The notes beneath the pieces are model-generated. The model did not search any database, had not been told where the DNA came from, and saw only the letters and a program-made list of their open reading frames with translations. This document shows positions 23,501 through 36,800 of a stretch of DNA of 64,000 nt, in pieces (within the stretch, counting starts at the first letter, position 1; the number at the start of each line of letters is the position of its first letter). The stretch is taken from the NCBI GenBank assembly GCA_030435675.1, contig CM059623.1, positions 15,065,592 to 15,129,591 of the forward strand, read 5' to 3'. Origin of the DNA: Steinernema hermaphroditum (taxonomy: Eukaryota; Nematoda; Chromadorea; Rhabditida; Steinernematidae). The translations under genes were made by a program, and so were the position numbers.

Positions 23501-26500
23501 GGCTGGGGCTACATTCAAGGACCCGTTTCGTATTCACATCTTTGTAGGTTATTTCGCCAGGTGCGCAGGCTAAAGGTACATATGTGTAAATCGACAGAAG
23601 TTCGATAGGTCTTGTGAAGGGTCCTGTGGGGTGCTCCCGGTCCAAATGCCGGAACGAACCGGAATCCGTCAGGGGTTCGGATCGGTTTCGGAAATCTGGC
23701 TTTTTTTCAGTCCCGCTCTCGGTAGTCTCGGTTTCGGAAAAGTGCCCGGTCTCTCGACGGGACTTTGATGTTTGGTCCTACATGGATTACTGGATTCGAT
23801 TTGCGAAAAGGTACGCTAGTGATTCTCCCACATATCATACACCAAGTTGGATACACCCATAGGCAAAACTTTTTAAATTACTTCATCATTTTAAGCACTT
23901 TTTTGTCATTTTTTGAGGGCTTTGAGGGGTGAAGTCGAACCTCGGACCTCCTATCTGATTCCAATTCGAACCAGATGCACATCTAAGACACAGTGCATCA
24001 CTCAAAACAGACGATTATGTATCGCTGAATTATGAGTAAAAGGGGGATATGCTGAACCGATGAGTCAACCCATCACATATATGGTATTCAGTTGATTTTG
24101 GTACAATTACGCCATCTCATGGTTCATATAGTCTTGGGCAAATGTTCACATATCTATCACTGAGAATTTCGAAGTTCAGTCTGCTTAAGTGTCTAGAAAA
24201 TCGATGATTTTATCATTTTTGGGGGACTGTTCGCCTAATTGTTTTCAGCACCTACCTGCAGATGAGCAGAAATTGTTGCACTGCTCCATAGTGCCAAAGT
24301 TGTTCAAGTTGCCATTGCAGCCATTGAACTGGAACTTTCCACAGTCCTTTGTGACAATATTGAAATAGAATTTGGTGATTGGAGTCTTCGAACAGTGATT
24401 TCCCTGTTGAGGTGGAAGACTGCAGATGTGAGTCTTTGTCGGACAGCATCGATTGGCCACGTTTCCGTTGGAGCTGATCTGGACACATTCGTGAGTGGTG
24501 GGACATTTCGACTGTTCGGTACAGGTGACCATTTGGTTGGAAGATTGGTCTCTAAGAGGTTGACCGCCGTTGGGACAGCCTAGGATAGTGATTTTGAACA
24601 GGCTGTATATTTGGGCAATGATACCTCCAACGCCGCAGTAATCCTGGCACTCCTCTACAGACTGGAAGTTGTTGGAATTGCCGTCGCAGCCTTCGTATTG
24701 GAATGATTCACAAGATTGCTTGTTCGAGTTGAAGTAATAACGGAACGATCGACCCGATCCACATTGGACACCTTTGTCCGAGCTCAACGAGCAGGTATAG
24801 GCTAAGGGAAAGTATATCTTAGGGTTGTTCAGGCACCCTTACCCTTCTTAGGACAGCATCCATGAGTGGTTCCATCGAAAACGCATTCATAGTTCGCCGG
24901 GCATGTCTTTCCAGTGGACTTGTCGGAGCAGGCCTGGTAGTTTCCGTTGCTGTCGCGATAGGCGCGGCCAACGGAACATTTCGGCTCCACGGCGATGTTG
25001 CGACATTTCTGCTGGCAGCTGAGCAGAGAGTCGAAGTTGTTGTCATTGCCCTGACATCCGGTGTACTGGAACATTTCGCACTGGCGTGTGACGGCGTTGT
25101 ACCAATAGCGGCGGACACTATTCGTGCAGTCACCGAGACGTTTGGGCTGGGAGCAGATGGATTCTGAAAGGGAGCATACAGTCTGTTGCTGCCAGCACGT
25201 GAAAGAGCGACTCTTTCTTCTCAGAATTTTGAGGAAGATCGACCGCTGTATTAAAACCAGGCATTTCTTCAAGACTAGAAACCAATAATCAGTAACCCGA
25301 TGATTGTTGCCATAACCAGGATTTCGAAATAAAGAATAACCAGAGATCAGTATTTGTCGATCATAAAAGGGGGTGTTTTGACGGTCGGGAAAGGGTATAG
25401 AAAGTTTGGCATCCTCAAGTTGAAAGATGCCGACGCCGACCGTATCCCACTGTCCGCCGCCCCGTGACAATCGCCCTTTAAGGATCCACCCAGCTGCCGT
25501 CCGGATGAAAAAGGAACCGCCATCGCCAAAGAAGCCACTTTTCTCTTTGCGCGCCATTGTGATGTCTACCGTATTTTAATAAAGGTTTAATTACCCAAGT
25601 TTGAGGTATCTCCACACCGCAACCTACTACTATTCATTCTCTTCTAACCAAGACCCGCGTGGCAGCATCCAGACATACCACTGAACCATCGAGGCGATCG
25701 CTCATATGTGATTTTTGTGATGCTGATCTTGCCGGCACCTGCATTTAGAGTCGTCAAGTCCGAGTACATTTAGAATTTGTAAGTAAATCGAACCTTTCTC
25801 CTGCCCTGGCATGGAGCTCCAAAAGGATCCCAATTGGTATCGGAAGCAGAGATGAATCAGCTTAGACATGCAACCAACTCAACCGATTGAGCCGGCTGGC
25901 CAGAGGCAGCCGATCTGTCAATCTCTGGGGTCTAAGTTTTAAGTCTAAGCGACAAGAGTTCTACAGTCTTTTAGCACCATTGATCAGCAGGGAACATGCC
26001 TCACCTCACGTCGAAACACTGGGAAAACTGGCCCGTTAGCACTTTTTAGCGATCGCATGTTCATGCTCACAAATGGTCACTTTTAAAATCCCATCTTTAT
26101 GATCTTTACTCGTATAAGGAACTTACGAGCAGTCGGGCAGCACACTTTATGTCCAGATTCGCACTGATGAGAACTAGGACAATCACCACTTGTCTCACAT
26201 CGCTGCCATTCTTCGCCAACCCTGAGAGGGTTACCGTACTCGCAAACCACTGAAACATTCTTTTTATGTCTTGCCTTGCGGTCGACACTTACACTTCGAG
26301 CAGAACGATTCACAATCTTGCCTTGTCAAGAAGTTATTATAATTTCCCAATCCACTGTAGAGGAAGTTCATGCAGCGTCCCTGAGCCGAGTCGTAGTAGT
26401 ACCTCGTGCTGACCTTGGCCCCAGCAATCAGTGTGCCCCTGTCGTACTCTAGCACGGGAGGCGTTAGGAGCAGACGGCCACCGTATTCGCTGCAGATGTG

Positions 26501-28938
26501 CATTACGGTAGGACAGCACGTTTGCTGGGAGCCGATGAGGTTGCATGTGAATTCAGGATTGCAGGTGCCAGGGGAGTGAATGCAGTTGACGACTGGCGTA
26601 TCGTCGGTAATGGTCCATTTTGAGTCGGTGAACTGGTTGGGTCCACGGCTGCACGTGTCTCTACAGTACGATTCGCAATGTTCGATGGTGCGGAAGTTGT
26701 TGGGCGAAGCGCCTTCTGCCTGATTTCCGTCCCACAAGAACTGGGAACATGTGCCGGTGATGGAGTTGTACCACCAGCGGGGAATCGACGGGTCTTCTCC
26801 TTGTTCCATGGGTTGGACACACACGAAGGCTGAAAATGGAAACATCAAAATTAGAGGCGCAGAATTAGGTCCAGAAAGGGAGATCCGGTTGGTCTTAGAT
26901 CAAACTAAGAAACTTGAATAATGGCGACACAAATATGGACAGGCTGGCCTTATCTTACCTCGACTATGGCAACAAACTCCATCGACACTTTCCGCATACT
27001 CCGGGAAGGCATCGTGATTGACTTGAGGATGCTGTATGCAGTTGTACAAGTCGGCAATGTAGACATCTTCCTCTCCGTCGGGATAGACACACCACGTGGA
27101 TCCGTCTCCGCCATTAGAGTGACGCACTTCGATACTCGAACTCGTGCACAGAACGGGCATGTAGGTGTCGGGATTGAGAGGGTGAGTCGACGGATTGGCC
27201 AGGATGGACGCGGGATTTGGCTTGTCGTAGGCCGGTTCGGGCAGGGGGCAGGAAGGAGGCACGCCCTCGTGGATGCATACCGTACCATCGCGTGTTTTTG
27301 AGGGGACCGTACCCAAGGGGCATTCGCACATGTTAGAGCTGGAACAGGAGGCTCCTGGCCAGACGGCTTCACATTGGCGGTCCTCGACGCAGCCCGATTC
27401 TCCGGGGTTCACTTCTGGAAAAGGATACCTCAAATTTGGTTTTATCTTTACATGATTTTCGGTAATTTTCAATTATCAATGATTCAACTTCGAGAGACTT
27501 ACTCGGCCAGCAATATCCCGTGATAGAGACAAAATCGCTCAAGCAGCTACAGACACCTCCGCCACAGTACATTCCACTCTGACAATCGGTGTTGAAAGTG
27601 CAAATGTCGCCAGTTCGGCTACCGCCGGAGCCGGAACGTTTCCGGCGACTCATCGGCACCTCGGCGCACTCCTCCATCTTGGCGCTGTATTCTGTGCCCG
27701 TGTTGCATCGGAGCACGTGGAAGCGGCCATCAAGACACTGGTAGTAGCTGCCAGGGTCATAGCGAACTTTTCTGAATGTGAATATGCGGATGATCGATGT
27801 GTGTGGCGCCAACCCTGAGGCGATGTCGCAGTAGAAGTATTGGTAGCGTTGATCGGGAATTTGACATTTAGCTTCGACGACGGGAATGTCACATTCGGAG
27901 CAGCTGACTCCCTGTTCACAGAAGCCGTGGACAAGAGGTACAAACACTGAAAGATAAGCCTAGATTAAGATTTGATTCCGGAATGAATTGTAAAAGAATC
28001 GACATTTAAGACACTTCAACTACGGTAATGGGACATACATAGACAGTTCCTTTAGTTGAGCAACTAAAAGTTGCGATGGGGCATGTACGAATTTTGCCGT
28101 TAAGGTACTAATCGGTAAACCCCTGATTTCCATGGCTTTGCATCCGATTCGGATTGCATCCGACAACTGTTAGAAAACTGCCTAACCAGGTTACCGTATC
28201 CGCTATTTATCAAATTATGTGAGAGAAATGTAACATTTTGGAGACTACTAGTTATGTGCAAACCTAATAACCCGATTGGCATCACTTCCAGTAGTTCCCT
28301 TGTTTTCAGCATCTCACCATTATTTGAATAAAATACGAAGTTAAGTGCGTAAGAAAAGTTGAGCTTTTAGCCTTCTGACAACCTCGTGAAAACGTCATCA
28401 CTAGAACAGAGATAGCGGTAGCAAAGGACCAGGCGGTTGTTAAATATGAGTCTTAAGGAGGACCTATGTGAGTAATTAAAAAGAAAATAAAATATAAAAA
28501 TGGAGAGTTGATATGAGGGCAATTTTAGAAATATGCGGTATTAATTTTATTTGGGAGGACTGCCCTTAGGTTAGTCTTGATACGGACCTACAATATGGGA
28601 TAAGTGCTTCACCGCTTATACCCCCTTCGCTACAAATAGAGAGACACACTCGACATTGTCGACACTCATTGAAACACCGAAAGGAACGGTTTTAAAATCA
28701 TTGTTTTTGTTCATTTGTCATCTTAGATGTCAAATTTAGTGTCATGAATAAAAAGCCCCTGGAGATAAAGTATAAACATACCTATCACTTAAGCTATAAA
28801 CTTTTTCTGTGATGACTTAATAAGAACATTTGCATACAAGGTGTTCTTTTAACTCCGAAAGATAAAGGACTCACATAGAATACTGTAGACGAGGGCCACC
28901 AAGGGCGTTCTCGAGTGGCAACGCATCCGAGAAGTCAT
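20507..28938 (-). CDS. Secreted Kunitz / WR1 (Lustrin) / EB mosaic, paralog B
   Basis: Start 28938, first exon ending GTGAGT at about 28876; the signal peptide continues in the next exon (VALVYSIL then LFVPLVHG). The mature N-terminus is a Cys module (SCSECD, then QYFYCD, then [15 protein letters not shown]). A furin-type site SRRKR precedes the EB module ([12 protein letters not shown]). Kunitz 1 (26830-26657) and 2 (about 26510-26300) lack the C14-C38 disulfide. Kunitz 3 (25165-25000) has Thr at P1 ([12 protein letters not shown]), Kunitz 4 (24800-24630) has Gly, and Kunitz 5 is at 24425-24258. WR1 repeats run from 23580 down to 21050 with EB modules near 22000-21600. The last exon, ending at 20507, encodes a short [14 protein letters not shown] tail. 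This is the longest copy because several introns are expanded; one contains a tRNA-like sequence. Confidence 0.85.
22468..22543 (-). ncRNA. tRNA-like element (relic) in an intron of paralog B
   Basis: On the minus strand TGGCTGATTGG resembles the tRNA A box and GGGTTCAGTCC the B box, spaced about as in a tRNA, with a TGCC in the anticodon position. The acceptor and D stems do not pair well, so I take it as a tRNA-derived relic or SINE head rather than a working tRNA. Confidence 0.3.
23928..24005 (-). ncRNA. tRNA-like element (relic) in an intron of paralog B
   Basis: The minus strand carries AGGTTCGACTTC, very close to the B-box consensus GGTTCGANTCC, with an A-box-like stretch about 50 nt upstream. 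A second GGTTCGAATTGG lies between them. Pairing of a full cloverleaf is poor. It may be a SINE-type insertion. Confidence 0.28.
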
Positions 28939-30832
28939 GCCGCCGCCTAATTGCGCGAAGTGGACCGAATGACGGTGGCGGACGGTGGCGAGAAGAGTTG
29001 ACAGTTGGACAAGCGGCGGCAGCGGCGATTAAAAGCGCTTCGGTGCCAGTCGACAATTATCACATTGTTTGTCGAGATTAGCGCCGAAATACCCCAATGT
29101 AACTTCTTTGAAGAGAGCGTCGCGCGAAGTGTGAAGCGTACACGGAAGAAGCGTCGGAAAGCGATGTGTTTAGCGTTTTTGAGTGGCGATTAGTGCCGCT
29201 CGAGTGCGCGTCGAGCAAAGGTGGCGGTTGTGGCGGGTCGGGTGAGAACAGTTTATTAGGGTAATTGGAAACAAATTATTAACAAGTATGGGTTATTATG
29301 CATTCGTGACTGGCTTGCATACACCGGCGATGGGAGTCATGTCGTGAGGGCAGGATGTCACTGAAAAGGAAATGATATATTTGTCATATAAAATGCACAT
29401 TTATTTTATTTTCAAATCATATCGTCTAGCCTCTGTTACGTGGAACAACCTGCTCGAAGAAATTAAATTGATTGTGACCGATGGACGTGTATAAGCTACA
29501 CGCCGTGATCTAATAAAGTGGCTGAGATGAACATGGTTCATTTGGGAGTAAGTGTTCTAAAATCTTGAATTGTTCTATGTTCATATGCAACAGTTCAATA
29601 TCCCTTCATATCCTCCGTCACATACACATACATGTCCGTATGCAATATTGTCTAGGGGTGCTCCTGGTTCGAGACCGTAATCAGTTCGAAGGTCCGAAGT
29701 TCGGATCAAGGCTGTGAAAACTCAAAATTTAAGGCAATTTGTGACGTTGGAATAATAGAAATACAGTAAAGTATCAACTAATTTGTTCGGCAAAGCCTTC
29801 TGGAAAGCCGTTTGATTATAGAAATAGCAACTTTTGGAGATTTTCGGCTATCATCGACATTCGCAGATTGCTATTGGTCAGTGATGCCATGTAGAAGAGC
29901 CTCTCACTTTGGACCGACGTTACTAGCGATGATAAATACTTTTTTTTGCGGTTTGCGAGAGTGAGGGACCAAGATGGACCAGCATGTCTATTAGCTTGAG
30001 GGCCGAATTTTAAGTCAAGTTTTACCGAAAAGTCAAAACTGAAAACTTGCACAGCCCTGGTTCCACAGGCAACACTTTTTTCGCTTCTTCAGCATGAGTG
30101 TCGCTTCTTCAGCATGGTGGCTAATTGGATCGCTTTTGGGTTGGACTAATCCTGTGTTATACATATTATGTCTGACATAGATAACCATAAATGATCAACT
30201 CCCAAATTCAGCAATTATTTTCTGACCGTCATATCTACAGCGTGCAAAAGGTTTCTCTTTGTCTTTACTAAAACAAAACTGTGCGGCTTGTGTCAACTAT
30301 TAGTCGACGTGTCCACTAGCTTGTTCAATTATTTGTCAATTACTTAGAACTGCGCACTTTTAGGTGGCACCTGTATACACTGATACAGAGGTCTTTTGTG
30401 GTCTAGGGACGCACCAGACACTCGAAACATTCACTTTTCATATGGCTATTGCCATAAGGTTGACAGAAGACAAGCCCAAGTAGGTCGTGTTCGACCTGGA
30501 ACCCACTCGGGGACTCTAAGAGAAAGTCTCCCGGAAACGCCGAAGCTCTTTTGGCTGTGTCGCGCCGAAGCCAAACCAGCCCAAAAGATAGAGTTTACTG
30601 TTTGCTTCCTTGACTAGTTGTACGTCCATTTAGGGGTACTTTGCAATATTGTTGGCAATACCCATTTTCGGAATTCAGATTCACATAATCTTCTAAGTCA
30701 AGGTCTCTTTTCATGGATAGTTGGTTAACTAGCCAATGTGAAGGTGCATACCATTTCTCGGTATTTGTAGAAGAGACGATGAAGCTTAGCCAGTTAAACC
30801 TACTTAAACGTTTACCCTCTTTCGCGCCACAC
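28939..30832. other. Intergenic spacer between paralogs B and C
   Basis: About 1.9 kb without a supported gene. The proximal 300 bp next to 28938 is GC-rich with short purine-rich tracts and probably includes the promoter of paralog B. The remainder is AT-rich with stops in all frames. Confidence 0.5.
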
Positions 30833-33800
30833 TCAATTGTTGTCAAAGCAAACATTGTTAAAATAACGCCATTTCAAAGAACACTTACGACATCGTTTGG
30901 TCGTCTTTCCGGTTGCCGACCGTGACTCCAGAAGTACCATGTATGACGGACAAGGGCTTAGTGGTAGTACCGTAATCTTTTCATCATCTTCTTCTTCAGT
31001 TTTTCTTGCGGGCGCTTGTGAATTCACTGGGAAACTGCCGCCTTTCCTCAACGCCTTCCATCGCTGAAGCATCCGGAACTGGCTCATCGAGAGGCCTCCA
31101 TTTTTGGGTTTATATTTCTGTGGCGGTTTCCTCGCCGCTACCGTAACCGTACAGCACTGCTTCTGCTGGGAAAGGGTGCTTTTCAAGCACGCATAGCCAG
31201 CGGGGCATTTCGCCGAGTTCGGACACACCACCGGCTGTCGTGTGGAGGGGAAGAGGAGCGCCGATCCCGATGGGCACCCATGGCGGTTGGCTGCAAAAAG
31301 GCGATAATTGGGATTAGGAGTCGGCCCGTGCCGGACTGTGCTCTGTTTGCACGCGGCCGAAAGTACATGTTTACCTGGCGAGGGTGCGGTCGACGATTTT
31401 CCGATGATCGGTGCGCCGACCGATGGCGCGCTGCAGCAGAAGTAGCCATTCGCCTTCTTGCTATACGTGCACTTGTAGCCGATGGCACACGGGCGTCCAT
31501 TGATGCAGTTTTGTGGTTTGCCGTTGAAGAGGTACTGTTTGCGGGGGTGAGGGCACACGTCGTCTGTTACAACTTTGCCTGGAAAATGATAACATGATCA
31601 TGCTTTTATAATTTCATTTTAACGTTGTTTTAAAAACGAAATCCAAAGGCCATACTTGTGTGACACATTTGAGACGCAGCCCTTTCTTTTGAGAATGTGG
31701 GACACAGTCTATCTCCGACAAGTATGACCCAGCCTTGAAAGAGCTCCGCTAGATTAGAGTAGATTCTGCGAGAGGCGATGGCAAACATTAAGATCGTATA
31801 TGGATGAAACTGATCTACCGACAAACCTGCTGTCGTTCTAAAGTGAGGGTTCCAAATGCGAATAGAACTCTGATCAAGAACAGTTTAGACAGTGGCTACT
31901 AAGGTTTAGAAATGAAAATCTTGAAACATTCGAAGATTGCGAACATCATATATCACAAAAAAAGTCAATTGGTTTCGATTGATTTTGACCTTTGCTCCCT
32001 TTACTCAGGTCTTTTCGTTCCTCCTCCTCAAGGGGAGATGACCAACTATAATGGGACGTTCAGTTCAGTACTGTTCAACATTCTGGCACCTAGAAGAAGG
32101 AATCACAAGGAACAGGCTATCAAAGATTTAGAATATAATTGATATCACGTTTCTTTCATTTTGCTCACCTTGTTTTGGCCTCGAAATTTTTGGCTTCTTG
32201 GTCGGCTGTGGTTTTCGGTCAGTGATTAAACCGAATGTTTTCCGCACATCCACTTTCACTTTGTCCTTCTCGACCTCTTCATCCTCGACTTCATCTTCAT
32301 CTTTCTTCGATTTCCTCGAGCTCTGACTGAGAACACATTGCCCGTTTCGGATTTCGCTCTCCTTTTCACAGCTGCAAACACCGAACTGACAACTGGACTT
32401 CCCAAGGCACTGCTGCGTTGACGAACATGATTCTCCAATTTTGACCATCTTTAAACAGGCCCCGTCCACAACAACTTGATTGTCAGGGCATTTCAGCTCT
32501 TTCTTCTCAGGGACACATTCGCCATCTTTTTCTATGGAGCCCTTAGGACAGTGACAGATTCTGTTTCTACAAGTAGAGCCTCCACGGCACTGACTGGAGA
32601 ATTGACACTTTTTTCCAAGTTCGACTTTGTCGTGGCATTCGCCTTCTTCGTAGACTTGGTTAAGGGAGCAAGCTGAAATGGACTGGTTGTTGAAAGTAAG
32701 GGATTACAGCTGGCGTACGGTTATTTCCAGCGCAGCAGAGCTCTCTTCCGTTTCGGCCTCGAACACAAGAGAATCCTTCTGGGCACGCAGCTCCACCACC
32801 CAGATTGCATGTTTGAGCCTCTCCGTCCATTCCGATGAACGCAACCTGAAATAGCTTTTCGACATTTGGATGGAGAGGTCTTGGATGTAGTCAGTCATCT
32901 CTATTTACGGGGATATTCGAGTGCAAATAAATGCTCAAATGAAATTGCACTTGAAAGATCAGTCCTACTGTAGGTTGCGAACTGGGGTCCCTTCTACGCT
33001 GATATCGAAGAGCCCGTAGCTATGCGCGCCCTCATACCCACCTGACTAGCTGGACAAGAAGACGGGATGCCACAGCACTGGAACTGCTTGTTCACAACCG
33101 AAAACTGACAGAAGTATCCAGTAGGGCAACTAAACGTCGCCGATGTGCACACTTTCGGTTTCTGGCTAGCAGAATCGAGGAAAGCTATTTGCCGAGAGGG
33201 GCATCCGTCACCTGAACATGTTCATCTTCTACTTGACCACAGCGCGTCACCCACTCTCTTGAGCCTGAACCGGCAAAATCTCCGAGCCACAACATTGATA
33301 TCGCTGCGTTTGTAGCGACCATTGACACGTGAATCCACTTGGGCATCTGTTGTTGTCTGAGTTGAATGGGTCGCAGGCGACGACTTGGTTCTTCTCCATG
33401 TAGACGATCTCTCCGGGTGGGCATCCATCGGTGGGCGATGGTGGGGGATTTCCTTTGCAGCAATAGCCCATTTGTCCGTCGTAGCTGGACATGCAGGTGA
33501 AGCCGGTGGGGCATGTGATGAATTGACCGATGGTGCAGGCTCGTGGCATGGCGCTGTTTTCGTCGATGAAGTACTGCTCACCGTTCGGGCAGATATCTGG
33601 AACAGTTCGCTCAAAAATCCGTCTTACCGGGTCGGCCGGGCCATCCGGACCTTGCCGCCCCTAGCTAGTGGATTTTCATTCAAAGACTATGCACACCCTT
33701 GAAGAGACAATCTCTTTGTGACCATAAGTACAACTTACCATTAACTGAGCAGCAGTAACCTTGAAGGGCTCCGCTCAACTCTGATTGACACGAGAATCCA

Positions 33801-36800
33801 TCAGAACATCCGGAGTTCGCCGAGTTCATTGTGCATCGACTTGGCTGATGAGTGTTGGGATCTTTGAAGGGAGCTCGACCTTTTGGACAGTAATCTGAAA
33901 ATGTAATCGTATGCCGTGCGTATGGGATTGTTATCAGGTGATCACTGAACCATGAGGGTAACTCAAATTTTAAGGGATAGTTCTCGTGGCACAAGACCGC
34001 TTCACCCGTACCCCTGGACCCTGACCGACCCTCTCTGGATTTAGACGATGTTTGGTACCGAGCGCTCCTCCTTGATTTTGTACCATTCCCTGCCCCCCGG
34101 GTTCTTTTGGCCAAATCTCTGAGAAGCGATCAAGACCTGAAGTGGGATGGTCCGCATCCCAAAGAGGAAAACGGTTGGAATCACACAAAGGAACGGTTTA
34201 AACGGTAAGGAGATGGATGAAATGGCTCTGGCGTCTGTAGGATCATCGTCTATTACGATCTAGTGCCTCTGTGCCTGTTCACTAATTCAAACTGGCTCTA
34301 CTGCTGAACACAACCAGAAACCTAGAAATCGAGGCCGTGTGGAAAAGGCCCCTCTTTCTTGGAGAAGAACATGCACAGCTCACTTACTTTTCACCTTCGA
34401 TTTAGAGCCACAACAGAAGTAGCGATTCTTTAGGGCGTTGAATCGACAGAGATAATCTTCAGGACATGAGTGTTGCTCGTTTATGAGACATTCCCTCACG
34501 GTCAGATCCATGGCGTTGATGTACGCTTTCTCGCCATCAGGACAGACGCCCATGTCTGTCGCTCCACAACAGACATTCTAGAAAGACTGCTTAGATAAAA
34601 ACGATTGCTCCACGCATACCTGATCTGTCAAACTGTCATATTGGCATTGGTAGTTCCTAGGGCAGTTATTTTGAAGTTCATCATTGCAAGTTATCGGCTC
34701 TTGAGTATTGGGGTTGAGGTAGACGACGTCTCCGGCGGTGCAAGCTATACGAATAGGGCAGGGTAAGTCAATTAAGGGGGAGACATACCGGCAGCATGAC
34801 AGAAATTGTTGCACTGATTGTGAGAAGCGAAGTTGTTGGGATTTCCATCGCAGCCGTTGAAGATGAACGACGAGCACTTCTTGGTAACGATGTTGAAGTA
34901 ATAACGAGTGACGACCGAGAGGCCTCCGGAGCAGATCGATGAGCCTTGTTGGGGAGGCAGGCCGCAAATGAAGGCTGAAAGGACAGATTTTGCCTTTAGA
35001 TTGTGCATGAAACTTAGGGTAAAGGATAAGGTGGGCCATAGATGAATATCTCCCACTTTTTTAGTCTGGTTCGATTCGAAATTTCACTCTGAAAAGGGGC
35101 AGAGATGTCCACAGAAGACACCCTTGCTCGTAGTTTGACAAGCGATCCATTTGGATACTTAAACTTGAAATGTACCTACCTCTAGAAGGACAGCACCGAC
35201 TCGTCTTCGTAGTTCCCATCACAACCATCTGGCACTCGTGGGTAGGCGGGCAGTTATCGTGCTTTTCACTGCAGCTAAGCAGCACCCCACTATTGTCTCT
35301 CAGCGGAGTGCCTCCATTGGTACATCCTCCAACTCCACAGAAACTCTCACACTCGTTTCTCGTCGCAAAATTATTCGAATTCCCATCACATCCACGATAT
35401 TCGAACGATTCACACTCCATCGTTGTGGGGTTGTAGTAGTACTTGTAGGACACACCCGGACCACACGTGACGCCAGGATTTGAGGGAAGCGAACATGTAT
35501 AGGCCTTTGTGGGACAGCATCCATGGAGGTTCCCGTCGAAGTAGCATTCGTAGTTTGCGGGACAAGTGGACTTCGATCGACTGGAGGAGCATTGGACGAA
35601 TTTTCCAGTACTGTCCTTGTAGGCCTGTCCTTGGGCACACCGTGGTTCGGGGGCGGCGTTTCGACAGAATGTCTGGCAGTCGACAAGACTCTCGAAGTTG
35701 TTGTCGTTTCCTTGACAACCGGTGTACTCGAACGACTGACATTCGCGTGTGGCGGCGCTGTACCAGTAGCGGCGGACGCTTCGGTCGCAGTTTCCGACGC
35801 GGAGGGGTTGGGTGCAGATGGTTTCTGGAATGCAAAGGCTCAATTATTGCTCTCCTTATTATGGCTCTGAGGATATCTTGAATCAGTTTGATCTGTCTGG
35901 TCAATGTTTGTTGGATCGAAAATACCGAATAGCTCCGGAGCTTTTTGAGTTCACTGAACTCGATTAAAATCTTGAATCGGGACACCGCTATCTCTGATGT
36001 GAACAGTGCCTGTGTGATATTACGAAATGATGTCTGTGCCAACAAGGAAGGGAAGAAATAAACAAAAAAGGGCAATCGGCCTCTTCATACACATCTTCCA
36101 AACCTTGATGTACGCTATGAACACGATTGAACACGCCAGTCCGATTTGGCCTGTCGTGTGGAATGCGGTCTTGGCCCTGATGCGAGTATTGAGATCGGAA
36201 GATTCCTGCTCAAATGAATGTCTATATGATCTGTATGAGATTCAAGGAAAAAAAGCTTTTCTGATATTTCCCTTTTTTGCAAAGTTTTATCTTTCAGTTT
36301 TTGGAATTTCGAAGTCGGCCAAACAGCCGTTGCATCAACCGATCTGTTAGACAGGGAAACTGCGTGTGGCAGCCTCTTAAAGTCTTTCGGAGTCGATCGC
36401 CTGCGCTCTATCGCAGTGATAGACGAATTCGAGTCCATGGCTGAGCTGGATGGCCATTCAGTTGAACCGACTGATGAATGGATTGATAAACAGTTCAAGT
36501 GTGAACCGAGTCAGCTGATCCGTTTCGTTTAACCGATCTGTCAGCCTTTGAACTGCTCACAGATCGATTTAACGGGTTGCCCACCAATCCGTTTGTTCCT
36601 GTCTCTGCTGACGACTTATAATCTAACATCACTAATTTGTGGTCATTTCAACTAGCAACAACCTCAAAATATATTCTAACTTACGCATTTTCGGGCAGCA
36701 CACGTTCTGGTCGATCTTACAATCATGAGAACTCGGGCAATCGCTGTTGCTCTGACAGGACTGGGTGGCTTCTCCGATTCGGAGAGGGTTTCCACGGTCG

